Of a stretch of 64,000 bases of DNA, positions 36,893-46,454 are shown piece by piece (positions within the stretch are counted from its first letter, which is position 1; every line of letters begins with the position of its first letter). Below the pieces are notes generated by a model, which had not been told where the DNA came from, did no database searches, and saw nothing but the letters and a program-made list of their open reading frames with translations. Where the stretch lies: NCBI RefSeq assembly GCF_001721045.1, contig NZ_MDER01000039.1, forward strand, positions 1-64,000. Reading direction: 5' to 3'. The stretch is from Paenibacillus nuruki. Its GTDB lineage: Bacteria; Bacillota; Bacilli; Paenibacillales; Paenibacillaceae. A program made the translations under genes and the position numbers.

Positions 36893-37729
36893 TTAACGAG
36901 TAAGTAAGATAAAGAAAATAATAGCTAATGCAAAGCGATAGTAAGCAAATACATACAATGGAAGACGTTTAAGCAGATTCAAGAATGTTTTGATTGCGAC
37001 TAGAGCGACAAGGAAAGCCGCAATAAATCCAGCTGCAAAAAATCCGAAGTCATCCATACTTAAATACTGTGCACTTTTGACAAGATCAAGTCCTGTTGCT
37101 CCGAACATTACCGGCACAGACACTAGGAATGTAAATTCAGCAGCAGCAGTGTGAGATATCCCGAGCAATAGTCCACCTGAGATGGTAGAACCGGAACGAG
37201 AAAATCCTGGCCATAGAGCAAGACACTGGAATAAGCCTACACCAAAAGCCTGCTTGTATGTAATATCATCAACCGTCATATTACCCGCTGAGCGGCCTTT
37301 ACGCCATTCGGCATAGATCATTAGCAAACCACCGACAACAAGGCTGTAGACGACAGTCATAGGTCCGAAAAGGTGTTCTTTAATGAAGTCATGCAAAATC
37401 AATCCAACCACAACAGCTGGCAACATCGCCAAAATAATATGCAAAATGTTTAGACGGCGTTGAGGAGCCATACCATTTTTACTTTTGAGACGACCATTAA
37501 ATAGATCAGGAATCGTCATCAAAATATCAATAAACTTACGCCAGTACAGTACGACAACCGCAAGTACGGCTCCGAGTTGTACTACAATCTCAAATGTTTT
37601 GACCTGTTCTGCATTCTGATCTAGACCAAGTAAATAACTGGTCAAAATCATATGCCCGGTACTGGATACTGGCAAGAACTCCGTCAAGCCTTCAATAATA
37701 CCCATAATAATCGCTGAAATAATATCCAC
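36893..37729 (-). CDS. uppP: Undecaprenyl-diphosphatase
   Basis: The 278-residue polytopic membrane enzyme recycles undecaprenyl pyrophosphate to the monophosphate carrier for cell-wall synthesis; overproduction gives bacitracin resistance. Signature [14 protein letters not shown] near residue 15 and [13 protein letters not shown] in the second half carry the catalytic Glu, Ser, His and Arg. The GTG at 37729 has AAAGGAGG seven bases upstream; an ATG at 37756 would put that site inside the coding region. It is monocistronic. Confidence 0.93.
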   Translation of the reverse strand: MDIISAIIMGIIEGLTEFLPVSSTGHMILTSYLLGLDQNAEQVKTFEIVVQLGAVLAVVVLYWRKFIDILMTIPDLFNGRLKSKNGMAPQRRLNILHIILAMLPAVVVGLILHDFIKEHLFGPMTVVYSLVVGGLLMIYAEWRKGRSAGNMTVDDITYKQAFGVGLFQCLALWPGFSRSGSTISGGLLLGISHTAAAEFTFLVSVPVMFGATGLDLVKSAQYLSMDDFGFFAAGFIAAFLVALVAIKTFLNLLKRLPLYVFAYYRFALAIIFFILLTR

Positions 37730-38085
37730 GAACGGACCTCCTTTTAATGTGAGCATAGGTATAAATGTAATTTACGCTTACTCCATAGTATGAGATAAGA
37801 CCGCACTCCGTCAATTTGCTAGATAGCCTATGTTATTTTTAGATAGCCAGACCATTGTAAGAAAACTGAACGAAAAGAACTAGATATGTAAAGGTTATTC
37901 ATAAAGTAAGCGTTTGCTTATTTAGAAATAGTTACGATTAGCAACATATAAACTCGTAATTTGTCGATCATAAAAAATAATTTTTGCAGATAACACTAGC
38001 CAAATTCTATTCTATCTGTTATTATTAATTCAGGAATTAGAATAAGTCTAAATTTAAAAATATAAAACGAAAAGAGGAATTATCT
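37730..38085. other. Divergent intergenic region between uppP and dps
   Basis: About 355 A/T-rich bases with no ORF. The right part holds the dps promoter region with a PerR-box-like dyad at 38037-38051. Nothing further was identified. Confidence 0.4.
38037..38051. promoter_or_regulatory. PerR-box-like dyad upstream of dps
   Basis: TTAGA-ATAAG-TCTAA has perfect 5-bp inverted arms. By eye it matches 12 of 15 positions of the Bacillus Per box (TTATAATNATTATAA). It lies 35-50 bases before the dps start. In Bacillus the dps homolog mrgA is PerR-controlled, so peroxide regulation is plausible but inferred. Confidence 0.45.
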
Positions 38086-38568
38086 ATGACATCTCTACAA
38101 AACACTTCTACTACAACTGAGACTACACAAACAACTGCATTATATAACGCTTTGAATGTACAAATTGCTAACTGGTCTTTGCTTTATACCAAACTTCACA
38201 ATTTCCACTGGTACGTCAAAGGTGAGAACTTCTTTACACTACATGCTAAATTCGAAGAATTATACGATCAAGCTACTGTATATATGGACGATATTGCTGA
38301 ACGTTTGCTAGCAATCGGTGGTCAACCTGTCGCTACACTTCGTGAGCAATTGGAATTGTCTACATTGCTTGAAGCAACAGGTACAGAGCAAGCGAACCAA
38401 ATGGTAAGTTCACTTGTCGAAGATATCGCAACCGTATCTACAGAATTAACAGAAACAATCGTTCTTGCAGAACAAGTCAGTGACCAACCGACTGCTGATC
38501 TATTGATCGGTATTCGTGGCGAGATTGAAAAAGCAGCATGGATGTTAAACGCTTATCTTGGTCGCTAA
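38086..38568 (+). CDS. dps: Dps-family DNA-protecting ferritin-like protein
   Basis: The 160-residue four-helix protein forms a 12-mer that oxidises and stores iron and can bind DNA. The signature LHNFHWYVKGENFFTLHAKF and EELYDQATVYMDDIAERLL hold the inter-subunit ferroxidase residues (His, His, Asp, Glu). The first ~20 residues are Thr-rich and poorly conserved. GAGG precedes the ATG by about 9 bases, and a strong terminator follows. Confidence 0.93.
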   Translation: MTSLQNTSTTTETTQTTALYNALNVQIANWSLLYTKLHNFHWYVKGENFFTLHAKFEELYDQATVYMDDIAERLLAIGGQPVATLREQLELSTLLEATGTEQANQMVSSLVEDIATVSTELTETIVLAEQVSDQPTADLLIGIRGEIEKAAWMLNAYLGR

Positions 38569-38630
38569 GATTCCTTTTTCTAGCTAACAGCAATCCGAAT
38601 TTATATTGTTTATACTATTATAGTGATATC

Positions 38631-38664
38631 AAAGTCCTCCAGAGTATCATCTGGAGGACTTTTT
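38631..38664 (+). terminator. Terminator of dps
   Basis: A perfect 13-bp stem (38631-38643 with 38650-38662), a 6-base loop and a T-run. The next 350 bases up to nos contain no supported gene. Confidence 0.88.
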
Positions 38665-38851
38665 ATGTCGTTATATATAGTAATGATCTTTATTGTGTAA
38701 GCAAAAATATCTGTTTTATAGCTAAAGTAAATCAAAGCTATATCAAGGTCATCCAACTACAATATTGATACGTATTTTAGAGTGTACCCTCTATTTATGG
38801 AACGATATGGAAAGTCTATCAGCCCTTATACAGCAAGGATGTGCACGTTCT

Positions 38852-38865
38852 GTGACAATTGTGTC
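38852..38865. promoter_or_regulatory. Dyad in nos upstream region
   Basis: TGACA-ATTG-TGTCA gives perfect 5-bp inverted arms, overlapping an ACAATTGT palindrome. It lies about 45 bases before a TATAAT at 38896-38901. It may be an operator for nos; no regulator can be named. Confidence 0.3.
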
Positions 38866-38934
38866 ATAAGACTGCCGAAGCATTGGTTTGTAACGTATAA
38901 TATGGACAATCCTAATAACGATACACAGACTAAT

Positions 38935-38968
38935 CAGGCGGGCTCCCACCAGAGCGTCGCCTGTTTTT
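38935..38968 (+). terminator. Terminator-like hairpin in nos leader
   Basis: CAGGCG (38935-38940) pairs with CGCCTG (38958-38963), enclosing a GCTC/GAGC helix, and is followed by TTTTT. It lies between a possible TATAAT box and the nos start 52 bases downstream, so it may act as an attenuator. Confidence 0.6.
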
Positions 38969-39020
38969 ATATGGTGATAGAAGTAGATTCTAATGGATAA
39001 GATAAAATGAGGTGGAATAC

Positions 39021-40151
39021 ATGGCCGTTACACATCCGCTAATACAGGAAGCAACATTATTTTTGCGTCAATGTTATCAAGAACTTGGCAAAAGTGACGC
39101 TGAACTAGAGGCACGTCTACAACAAGTTGAACATGATATTCAAAACAATGGAAGTTATGAACATACATTTGAAGAATTAGAGCATGGGGCTAAGATGGCA
39201 TGGCGTAATAGTAATCGCTGTATTGGACGTTTATTTTGGGATAATCTCAAAGTACGGGATCAACGCCATATTCAGGGAACGGAGCAGATTGCTGACTCTT
39301 TACTTGAGCATATCCGGTATGCTACAAATGTAGGGAAAGTGCGTCCAACGATCACTATTTTTAGACCTCGTGCGATCGACGGATCAGAGATGAGAGTTTG
39401 GAATCATCAATTGATTCGCTATGCAGGTTATCAGACGAAAGAAGGGATAATCGGTGATCCTGCTTCGCTTGAGTTTACGCAATTTTGTGAACGTTTGGGT
39501 TGGACAGGGGCAGGAACTTCGTTTGATGTGCTCCCATTAGTCATTAGTGAACATAATGGTTCACCACGCTGGTTTGAGATTCCTCAAGCAGATGTAATGG
39601 AAGTACCGATGATCCATCCTGATTTTCCGGGATTTACAGAATTGGAATTAAAGTGGTACGCTGTTCCCATCGTTTCTGAAATGCGCTTAAATATTGGCGG
39701 TATCCATTATACAGCGGCTCCTTTTAACGGCTGGTACATGGGGACAGAGATCGGTGCACGTAACTTTGCTGATGAACAGCGATATAACTTGTTACCACAA
39801 ATGGCAAAAATCATGGGACTCGATACCAGTAGCAAATCCACATTATGGAAAGATCGTGCATTAGTTGAATTGAATTTGGCTGTGTTATATTCGTTTAAAG
39901 AAGCAGGTGTGAGTATTGTTGATCATCACACAGCAGCTTCACAATTTCAACGATTTGAAGAACGGGAAGCTGAAGCAGGACGTGCTGTAACAGGTAACTG
40001 GACATGGCTTATTCCGCCAATGTCACCTGCAACTACACATATTTTCCATCAATCGTATGATAACCGGGTGGTCACTCCCAATTTCTTTTATCAGGATAAA
40101 CTATATGAACAGAAAGCTTCTGCTTCGCAAGGAGGCTGTCCGTTTCATTAA
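39021..40151 (+). CDS. nos: Nitric oxide synthase, oxygenase-only bacterial type
   Basis: The 376-residue enzyme makes nitric oxide and citrulline from arginine. The heme-thiolate motif [10 protein letters not shown] places the axial Cys at residue 67. Arginine and pterin site segments follow ([34 protein letters not shown] and RYNLLPQMA). As in other Gram-positive NOS there is no reductase domain, so electrons must come from other flavoproteins. The ATG at 39021 has GAGGTGG upstream. In Bacillus, NOS-derived NO protects against oxidative stress and antibiotics; the dps neighbour fits that theme. A terminator-like hairpin sits in its leader. Confidence 0.94.
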   Translation: MAVTHPLIQEATLFLRQCYQELGKSDAELEARLQQVEHDIQNNGSYEHTFEELEHGAKMAWRNSNRCIGRLFWDNLKVRDQRHIQGTEQIADSLLEHIRYATNVGKVRPTITIFRPRAIDGSEMRVWNHQLIRYAGYQTKEGIIGDPASLEFTQFCERLGWTGAGTSFDVLPLVISEHNGSPRWFEIPQADVMEVPMIHPDFPGFTELELKWYAVPIVSEMRLNIGGIHYTAAPFNGWYMGTEIGARNFADEQRYNLLPQMAKIMGLDTSSKSTLWKDRALVELNLAVLYSFKEAGVSIVDHHTAASQFQRFEEREAEAGRAVTGNWTWLIPPMSPATTHIFHQSYDNRVVTPNFFYQDKLYEQKASASQGGCPFH

Positions 40152-40169
40152 CATGAGAGGAATATTATT

Positions 40170-41519
40170 TTGAATAAAATGGCAAGGCATATGAAAGGGT
40201 TTGTTCATCCGGCACGCTTGATTCCACTGGGGTTTGCAGGGATGATTTTTATTGGAACGATACTTCTGAGTCTTCCGTTAGCGGGTACTAATGGTCATAG
40301 TGTAGGGTTATTGAATGCTTTTTTCACCGCCACTTCAGCTGTTTGTGTGACAGGGCTTGCTGTGATTGATACGGGAGCCAGCTTTTCACTATTCGGTGAA
40401 CTGGTCATCATGGTATTGATTCAGATCGGTGGACTAGGATTTATGACATTCGGGGTACTGTTTGCTGTGTTATTAGGAAAGCAGATTGGACTCAAACATC
40501 GTTTAATGATCCAGCAAGCGACCAATGCTTTTTCAACGCAGGGATTAGTGAAATTATCGCTTAACATTTTCCTGATCGCTTTTGTACTTGAATTTGTAGC
40601 GATGATCACTTTGACACTGCATTGGGGACCGACAATGGGATGGGTACCTGCGCTATATCAGGGCGCTTTTTACGCGATCTCTTCTTTTAATAATGCAGGC
40701 TTCTCCTTGTCTCCAGATAGCTTGTCCAGTCATGTGGGCGATCCGGTCGTCAATACGGTCGTTATTTCACTATTTGTGATCGGTGGACTTGGATTCATTG
40801 TCGTAACCGATATATTGCAAAAGCGCAGATGGCGCAGATTTTCTTTAAATACCAAACTGGTACTGATGACTTCAGCGATTGCGACCGTATTTGGCGTATT
40901 GTTTGTACTGATAGTAGAATGGGGCAATCCAGCAACACTCGGGCATTTGAGTATCACCGAGAAAATCTGGGCATCGTTATTCCAGGGCGTTATGCCACGT
41001 TCATCCGGTTATAATACCGTCAATATCGGTGGTCTGATGGCGGCAACGCAATTTGTATTTATTATTCTGATGTTTATTGGAGCTGCTAGTGGTTCCACCG
41101 GTGGCGGGATCAAAACCAATACGTTTGCGATTCTAATGCTGGCGCTCTACAGTGTTGTCCGGGGTCGTAGTGAGATTCGTGCGTTCCACCGTAGAATTAG
41201 CTTTGATACAGCATTTCGTGCATTAGCGGTTATTATGATCTCGCTGGGTATTGTGTTTACAATGACGATCTTACTGACCATCACGGAAAGTGGAACAGAT
41301 GCGCAATTTTTAAGTATTTTCTATGAAACGGTATCAGCTTTCGGTACAGTAGGTTCATCAATGGGCTTAACGCCTCATTTAACACCCGCAGGAAAAGTGA
41401 TCATTATTATTACCATGTTTATCGGTCGTCTTGGTCCACTTGCTCTAGCGTATGCACTAGCACAGAAAAACAAAGAAGCCAAGTTCAGTTACCCGGAAGA
41501 AAAGGTACTGATTGGCTGA
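40170..41519 (+). CDS. Ktr/Trk-type potassium transporter membrane subunit
   Basis: A 449-residue protein with four MPM repeats. The selectivity-filter regions are seen as SAVCVTGLAV, SSFNNAGFSLS, MPRSSGYNTV and SAFGTVGSSMG, each with the key Gly. Length and sequence are those of KtrB/KtrD rather than the longer TrkH. No cytoplasmic KtrA/C subunit gene lies nearby. The TTG at 40170 is preceded by AGAGG; an ATG at 40179 is the alternative. It follows nos by 18 bases and may share its transcript. Confidence 0.9.
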   Translation: MNKMARHMKGFVHPARLIPLGFAGMIFIGTILLSLPLAGTNGHSVGLLNAFFTATSAVCVTGLAVIDTGASFSLFGELVIMVLIQIGGLGFMTFGVLFAVLLGKQIGLKHRLMIQQATNAFSTQGLVKLSLNIFLIAFVLEFVAMITLTLHWGPTMGWVPALYQGAFYAISSFNNAGFSLSPDSLSSHVGDPVVNTVVISLFVIGGLGFIVVTDILQKRRWRRFSLNTKLVLMTSAIATVFGVLFVLIVEWGNPATLGHLSITEKIWASLFQGVMPRSSGYNTVNIGGLMAATQFVFIILMFIGAASGSTGGGIKTNTFAILMLALYSVVRGRSEIRAFHRRISFDTAFRALAVIMISLGIVFTMTILLTITESGTDAQFLSIFYETVSAFGTVGSSMGLTPHLTPAGKVIIIITMFIGRLGPLALAYALAQKNKEAKFSYPEEKVLIG

Positions 41520-41535
41520 TGTTCTCTGTTGCTTA

Positions 41536-42189
41536 TTAATTAATTTTCTTTTCCCACCAGTTCAATAATTTACTTAGCGAATAGGTGAGGATAAAGTAGA
41601 TGATGGAAGCTGTGATATAAGGTTCCCAGACACGCATATATTGCCCGCGCATACTGTTAGCATAATACATCAGTTCAGGAGCGGCGATAATTGCAACCAG
41701 GGAAGAGTCTTTGATCAGTACAATAAATTCATTACCAAAAGCAGGGATCATTCGCTTGATCGCTTGTGGCAAAATAATATAGCGCATCGTCTGGCGGCGT
41801 GTCATCCCGAGGGATAGCGCCGCTTCTGTTTGCCCTTTTTCAACCGATTGAATACCAGCACGGAAAATTTCAGCAGTATACGCGGCTGAATTGAGTGTTA
41901 AAGCGACGATTGCAGCTAGAATGGGATCACTTCGATCAAGCAATAGTGGAATCAGACCAAAGTGAACCATAAGCACTTGCACAAGCAATGGAGTTCCACG
42001 AAAAAAGTTAATATAACAAGCTGTCGGTAAGTTGAAATACCATTTGGAAGACATCCGTCCAAATCCCATAATCAATCCAAGGATCGATCCGAAAATAATA
42101 CCTGCAAATGAAATACCAATCGTTAACAAAGTCCCTTTTAATAAGATCGGGAGGTAATAAGCGATAATATCGAATCTGAAGTCTGTCAT
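41536..42189 (-). CDS. Polar amino-acid ABC transporter permease
   Basis: A 217-residue permease of the HisM/GlnP type. N-terminal YLPILLKGTLLTIGISF and the coupling loop EAALSLGMTRRQTMRYIILP are diagnostic. It forms a homodimeric channel for the binding protein encoded just upstream. AAGGG precedes the ATG. The usual ATPase gene is missing: the next gene, 16 bases away, is the convergent potassium transporter. Confidence 0.92.
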   Translation of the reverse strand: MTDFRFDIIAYYLPILLKGTLLTIGISFAGIIFGSILGLIMGFGRMSSKWYFNLPTACYINFFRGTPLLVQVLMVHFGLIPLLLDRSDPILAAIVALTLNSAAYTAEIFRAGIQSVEKGQTEAALSLGMTRRQTMRYIILPQAIKRMIPAFGNEFIVLIKDSSLVAIIAAPELMYYANSMRGQYMRVWEPYITASIIYFILTYSLSKLLNWWEKKIN

Positions 42190-42265
42190 GCAGAGTCCCT
42201 TTCTATGTTAAAAGGTTTTTGTAGTGACATAGATGATGAACAGAATAACGATAGACGCATTACGC

Positions 42266-43126
42266 TTATGAAGTCCCTGCTTTAGTAATTTCAGCTTTTA
42301 AATTCGTCAGATCAGGCGCTGTGCCGAACCATTTTTGATAGATTTCAGCATATTTCCCATTGTCGATCACCGTTTGAATGGCAGGATCGATTTTAGCTTT
42401 GAGATCGCTATCTTTAGGATAGATCAGTCCATAGTATTCTGAATTGAAATTAGTATTATCGGTGATGCCGACTAATTTGTTGTTAGGATTGTTTTTGATA
42501 TATTCGCGCACCACAGCAATATCTGCGACAACAGCATCTGCACCGCCATTATCCAGTTCGAGCAGTGCTAACGTATTGCTATCGAACTTTTTAAGATTGG
42601 TACTATTTTGACCCATAATTTTGGACATCAAGATATCCGCAGTCGTTCCGTTTTGGACAGCGACGGTTTTGTCTTTGAGATCGGTTGCGCTTTTGATGTT
42701 ACTTCCTTCTTTGACCATAATCATATTGGTTGATTCGAAATAAGGGATTGAGAACGCATACGTTTCTTTACGCTCATCGGTGATCGAGACAGCAGAGATA
42801 CCTGCTTTGTATTCGGTACCTTGTTTTACACTTTCCAGTAGAGTGTCCCATCCAATATTAGTAACCTCGTATTTCAAACCCGCTTCTTCCATAACAGCCG
42901 CTAGAAAATCAATATCAAACCCTGAGACTTTATCCAAATCCATAAATTCCATCGGAGCGTATGAAGCATCTGTAGCAACTTTGATCGTCTCATCACTGGT
43001 ATTTGTGGTTGTACTTGAATCTGTAGAAGCAGCAGGAGCAGGGTCTTTAGCAGGCGGTGTACCACATGCAGAAAGTACAATTACCATAATTAATGTCATA
43101 AAAGTTAACAAATAAGTCTTTTTCAA
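42266..43126 (-). CDS. Amino-acid ABC transporter substrate-binding lipoprotein
   Basis: A 286-residue lipoprotein with lipobox LSAC near residue 21 and a TTG start behind GGGGG. It is family 3 solute-binding: ATDASYAPMEFMDLDKVSGFDIDFLAAV (residues ~51-78), SVTDER-like SITDERKETYAFSIPYFES and ADAVVADIAVVREYI. A basic or neutral amino acid is the likely ligand. It forms a two-gene operon with the permease downstream. A possible sigma-A promoter (TTGAGC-17-TAATAT) lies upstream on the minus strand. Confidence 0.92.
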   Translation of the reverse strand: MKKTYLLTFMTLIMVIVLSACGTPPAKDPAPAASTDSSTTTNTSDETIKVATDASYAPMEFMDLDKVSGFDIDFLAAVMEEAGLKYEVTNIGWDTLLESVKQGTEYKAGISAVSITDERKETYAFSIPYFESTNMIMVKEGSNIKSATDLKDKTVAVQNGTTADILMSKIMGQNSTNLKKFDSNTLALLELDNGGADAVVADIAVVREYIKNNPNNKLVGITDNTNFNSEYYGLIYPKDSDLKAKIDPAIQTVIDNGKYAEIYQKWFGTAPDLTNLKAEITKAGTS

Positions 43127-43237
43127 ATCATAACCCCCTATTAATTTACTTTATATGATATGTATATTACCAATTAAGTTCTAAAAGCTCAATAAATATT
43201 ATTTATTTGTTAGATAAAGTCACATAAATACAAAAAA

Positions 43238-43293
43238 CCTACTCTTTCTTTTGTAAAGTAGGTAGAGAACTATTTTACAAAAGAGAGAATAGG
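43238..43293 (-). terminator. Long hairpin terminator after isochorismatase-like gene
   Basis: A 20-bp stem (43238-43257 with 43274-43293, two G-U pairs, 16-base loop) is followed on the minus strand by six T. A competing short hairpin can form within the same sequence. It lies 29 bases past the stop at 43322 and upstream of the amino-acid transporter operon. Confidence 0.8.
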
Positions 43294-43321
43294 TAACGTC
43301 ACGATAAGACTATATATTCAG

Positions 43322-43858
43322 TTAAGATTGAAACTGTACATCCTCAACCGATAGGACTTGAGCAAAACGACCATTCCATACATTTTCATGATGAGCAATA
43401 ATCTGATCGGCACGCAATACAGAGCTATCCAGTGTGCTGGTGCCATCTTTAATCACAATATTTTGCTGATAACCTAGACTATAGGCAGCTCGCATAGAAG
43501 TATCGATACAGAATTCAGTCTGTGCACCTGCAAAAATGAGTTGCTGAATCTGATTTTTTTGAAGCCATGGTAGTAGTTCCGTCTGGTAAAAAGCATCCCA
43601 TTTGGTTTTGCGGAACACAGGATCTTTATCCTGACGATCTAGCTTATGATAGATTTCCCATTCAGGCGTATCGACATATAGATCTTCGCCTGCGGTATAA
43701 CTGGTATGTTGAATAAAGATCACCGGACAATCTACAGTACGAGCTTTGGCAATCAGTTGATTGACTTTTGTAGTGAGTCGATCGCGTTGATACAACGCAT
43801 TTTCAGGCAAATCAAAAAAGATTTCTTGCATATCAACAACAAGTAATGCCTGCTTCAT
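43322..43858 (-). CDS. Isochorismatase-like cysteine hydrolase
   Basis: A 178-residue alpha/beta hydrolase. The catalytic triad can be read: Asp in LLVVDMQ, Lys in FRKTKWDAF, and Cys in FAGAQTEFCIDTS, preceded by the usual non-proline peptide region. Family members hydrolyse amides or ethers of small molecules (nicotinamidase, biuret hydrolase, isochorismatase); the substrate here is unknown. The ATG at 43858 has CGGAGG eight bases upstream. It is monocistronic. Confidence 0.88.
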   Translation of the reverse strand: MKQALLVVDMQEIFFDLPENALYQRDRLTTKVNQLIAKARTVDCPVIFIQHTSYTAGEDLYVDTPEWEIYHKLDRQDKDPVFRKTKWDAFYQTELLPWLQKNQIQQLIFAGAQTEFCIDTSMRAAYSLGYQQNIVIKDGTSTLDSSVLRADQIIAHHENVWNGRFAQVLSVEDVQFQS

Positions 43859-44026
43859 CTTTATTCCTCCGATCACCTATGTATGATGTAAAAACATATT
43901 ATATCTTAAAAAGCATCTGGATTATATAAATGCGATTGGTGTTTTATACAGAGTTATGGAACAATATAAGACATAAAGTACGCGATCAATCTTACTTATA
44001 CTCTAGAATCAAAGGATGGATATACC

Positions 44027-44974
44027 ATGAGCGAAGAACGTATCGAAATTAGTAAAAATGTATTGATTGATTGTCTTGGACTCCAAGCAGGAGAGTCTTT
44101 GGTTGTAGTGGCTGATGATAGTCGCCAACATCTAGCTGAATCTCTGTATGAAGCAGGAAAGCGATTAGGAGCAGAATCGATGTTGATGGTCATGCAAGAG
44201 CGTAGCAAATCAGGAGAAGAACCACCTGCTTCGATTGCTACAGCGATGATGAACGCTTCGGTAGCAATCTGTGTAACACGTTATTCGTTAACTCATACCG
44301 CTGCACGTAAGCAAGCCGCAGCCGCAGGTACACGGGTAGCGACGATGCCAGGAATTACAGAAGATATGTTCACCCATGGTGCGATCACTGCTGAATATGC
44401 CAAAGTGAAAGAATTAACAGAACATGTAACTTCTTTACTGACCAAAGCATCGACAGTCCGTATTGAAAAAGAAGGATATAGCTTATCCTTTTCAATAGAA
44501 GAACGTGAAGGTGTTCCGAGTACAGGATTGTATTTGAACCCTGGAGAATCCGGTAATTTACCTTCAGGTGAAGCTTATATTGCTCCGATGGAAGGAACCG
44601 CTCAAGGTCAGATCGTGATTGATGGTTCTATTGCAGGGATCGGAGCACTGGATTCTCCATTATTACTGAATATTAGTGAAGGTCGTCTGGTCGCTGCCGA
44701 AGGGGATACAGGAGCCGAATTATTGCTGATGTTAGGTGACGGCGATGGACGGATGTTAGGTGAATTTGGAATTGGAACAAATGATAAAGCACGTATTACA
44801 GGAATTGTGTTGGAAGATGAAAAAGTCTACGGTACGATCCATGTTGCTTTTGGCAGTAATAATACATTTGGTGGAACAGTTGCAGCAGGTGTACATATTG
44901 ACGCTGTTGTCCAGAAGCCAGACGTGTATCTGGATGATGTTCTGATTATGCGTGCAGGCGAATTGTTAGCATAA
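44027..44974 (+). CDS. M29-like aminopeptidase / NicX-related protein
   Basis: A 315-residue protein with the fold order of family M29 aminopeptidases and 2,5-dihydroxypyridine dioxygenases. It has LNPGESGNLPSGEAYIAPME (Glu and Gly/Ser signature near residue 170), GEFGIGTND, and HVAFGSNNTFGG near the C-terminus, where metal ligands Glu, His and Asp are expected. It is somewhat shorter than full M29 enzymes (about 400 residues). It may be a peptidase or a ring-cleaving enzyme; peptidase is the conventional label. It is monocistronic with a strong terminator. Confidence 0.75.
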   Translation: MSEERIEISKNVLIDCLGLQAGESLVVVADDSRQHLAESLYEAGKRLGAESMLMVMQERSKSGEEPPASIATAMMNASVAICVTRYSLTHTAARKQAAAAGTRVATMPGITEDMFTHGAITAEYAKVKELTEHVTSLLTKASTVRIEKEGYSLSFSIEEREGVPSTGLYLNPGESGNLPSGEAYIAPMEGTAQGQIVIDGSIAGIGALDSPLLLNISEGRLVAAEGDTGAELLLMLGDGDGRMLGEFGIGTNDKARITGIVLEDEKVYGTIHVAFGSNNTFGGTVAAGVHIDAVVQKPDVYLDDVLIMRAGELLA

Positions 44975-44981
44975 AAAAAGT

Positions 44982-45029
44982 AAAAAGAGCGACTTCTTGC
45001 TATTACAAGAAGTTGCTCTTTTTTTATTG
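44982..45029 (+). terminator. Terminator of M29-like gene
   Basis: An 18-bp stem (44982-44999 with 45006-45023, one mismatch/G-U) and a T-run. Confidence 0.88.
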
Positions 45030-45120
45030 TAATAAGTGGATTCAAAGTAATACTTTGTCTTTTATTGTAAATATAGAGCTTTTTTATTCTATTGTTAATT
45101 ACACAGGGAGGAATTTGTTC

Positions 45121-46425
45121 ATGCATCGTAAGTATACACGAAATATATTATGGATTGTCCCAATGGTTATTTTATTGTTGATGACTGCCTGTACGCCAAG
45201 ATCTGATTCATCGGAGCAACGAGCAGATGGCAAGGTAGAAATCGATTTTTGGACATTTTGGGGTTCGGAGACTCGTCGTCCGATTATCGAAAAGATTATC
45301 AGTGACTTCAATGCTTCGCAGGATCGCATTATTGTTAAGCATACATACCTCCCTTTTGGTGATATTTGGACAAAGAATCTTGCGGCAGTGGCGGCTGGTA
45401 ATCCGGCGGATGTCATTATTAATGATTACGCCAACGTAAATCTCCGGGCGAGCAAAAATCAAAATACCAATCTAACCCCTTATTTGCAAAAAGATAATAT
45501 TGAAGCCAATTTCTATCCAGAATTATGGAAAAATGTACTTTATAACAATGAAGCATATGCGTTACCGTTCAATACGGATACACGAATGCTGTATTATAAC
45601 AAAACCGCTTTTAAAGAAGCAGGGCTTGATCCCAATCATCCTCCACAAACATGGGCAGAATTGGAAGAGTATGCTCAAAAATTAGATAAAAAAAGTGGCG
45701 ATACCTATCAACAAGTTGGGTTCTATCCACTTTGGGGTGATTTTGGGATAGATAGTTGGTTGATCAACGGAGACAACGGTCAAGGGTACTTTGATGATAA
45801 TAATCAGACCACGATCAATACTCCGGGCAAAGTAGACACGCTGAAATGGTTGCTGTCCTGGCAAGATCGTCTAGGTCGTCAGACGGTAGATGCGATGAAA
45901 GCCGAATTCGGTAATGGACAAAGCGATGCTTTTATTTCAGGTAAAGTCGCTATGTATATTCAGACAGGAACGTATAACACTCAACTTGAAGAGTTTGGCA
46001 AAGACCTCGATTTTGGTGTAGCCCCGATTCCAGAACGTGAAAGTGGTTCCGGTCATTGGAGTAGTGGTGGTGGATTCGTTGTAGAAATTCCTCGCGGAGC
46101 TAAGCATCCAGCGGAAGCTTGGGAATTTATGAAGTATCTAACAGGTGTAGAAGCTCAGAAATACTGGGCCATCAAAAATTTTGATAATGTCGCTAATATG
46201 GAAGCCGCACAAGATCCAGAAGCGAATCAGAATCCAGTCTACAAAGCTTCAGTGGAAAATCTAGAAAGTACCAAATTATTCCCTATTCCATTAAGTGCTC
46301 CTGATTATAAAAATCTAATTAATCCACATATGGATGCTGTATTGCTGGGAAAAGAAACGCCCGAGCAAGCTTTAGCAGCGGCGCAACAAGATATACAGAA
46401 CTTGATGGCGCAAAATACAAAATAA
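45121..46425 (+). CDS. CUT1-type sugar ABC transporter binding lipoprotein
   Basis: A 434-residue lipoprotein, starting at the ATG at 45121 with GGGAGG upstream; an in-frame upstream extension overlaps the previous terminator. Lipobox MTAC is near residue 23. The mature region has EIDFWTFWGSETRRPIIEKI, NPADVIINDYANV, YALPFNTDTRMLYYNK and HPAEAWEFMKYL, typical of family 1 (COG1653) sugar-binding proteins. It is the first gene of a binding protein plus two permeases unit lacking an ATPase; such systems commonly borrow a shared MsmX-type ATPase. An oligosaccharide ligand is likely but unspecified. Confidence 0.92.
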   Translation: MHRKYTRNILWIVPMVILLLMTACTPRSDSSEQRADGKVEIDFWTFWGSETRRPIIEKIISDFNASQDRIIVKHTYLPFGDIWTKNLAAVAAGNPADVIINDYANVNLRASKNQNTNLTPYLQKDNIEANFYPELWKNVLYNNEAYALPFNTDTRMLYYNKTAFKEAGLDPNHPPQTWAELEEYAQKLDKKSGDTYQQVGFYPLWGDFGIDSWLINGDNGQGYFDDNNQTTINTPGKVDTLKWLLSWQDRLGRQTVDAMKAEFGNGQSDAFISGKVAMYIQTGTYNTQLEEFGKDLDFGVAPIPERESGSGHWSSGGGFVVEIPRGAKHPAEAWEFMKYLTGVEAQKYWAIKNFDNVANMEAAQDPEANQNPVYKASVENLESTKLFPIPLSAPDYKNLINPHMDAVLLGKETPEQALAAAQQDIQNLMAQNTK

Positions 46426-46454
46426 ATCAATCATTATGTAATTCAAGTGTAGAG

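Noticed and set aside
38538-38768. A 76-codon ORF overlapping the end of dps
   Set aside because: It overlaps the dps 3' end and terminator in another frame and has no ribosome binding site.
38782-39000. A 72-codon ORF upstream of nos
   Set aside because: GTG start without a ribosome binding site, unusual composition, and it runs through the leader hairpin. It is more likely the non-coding nos leader.
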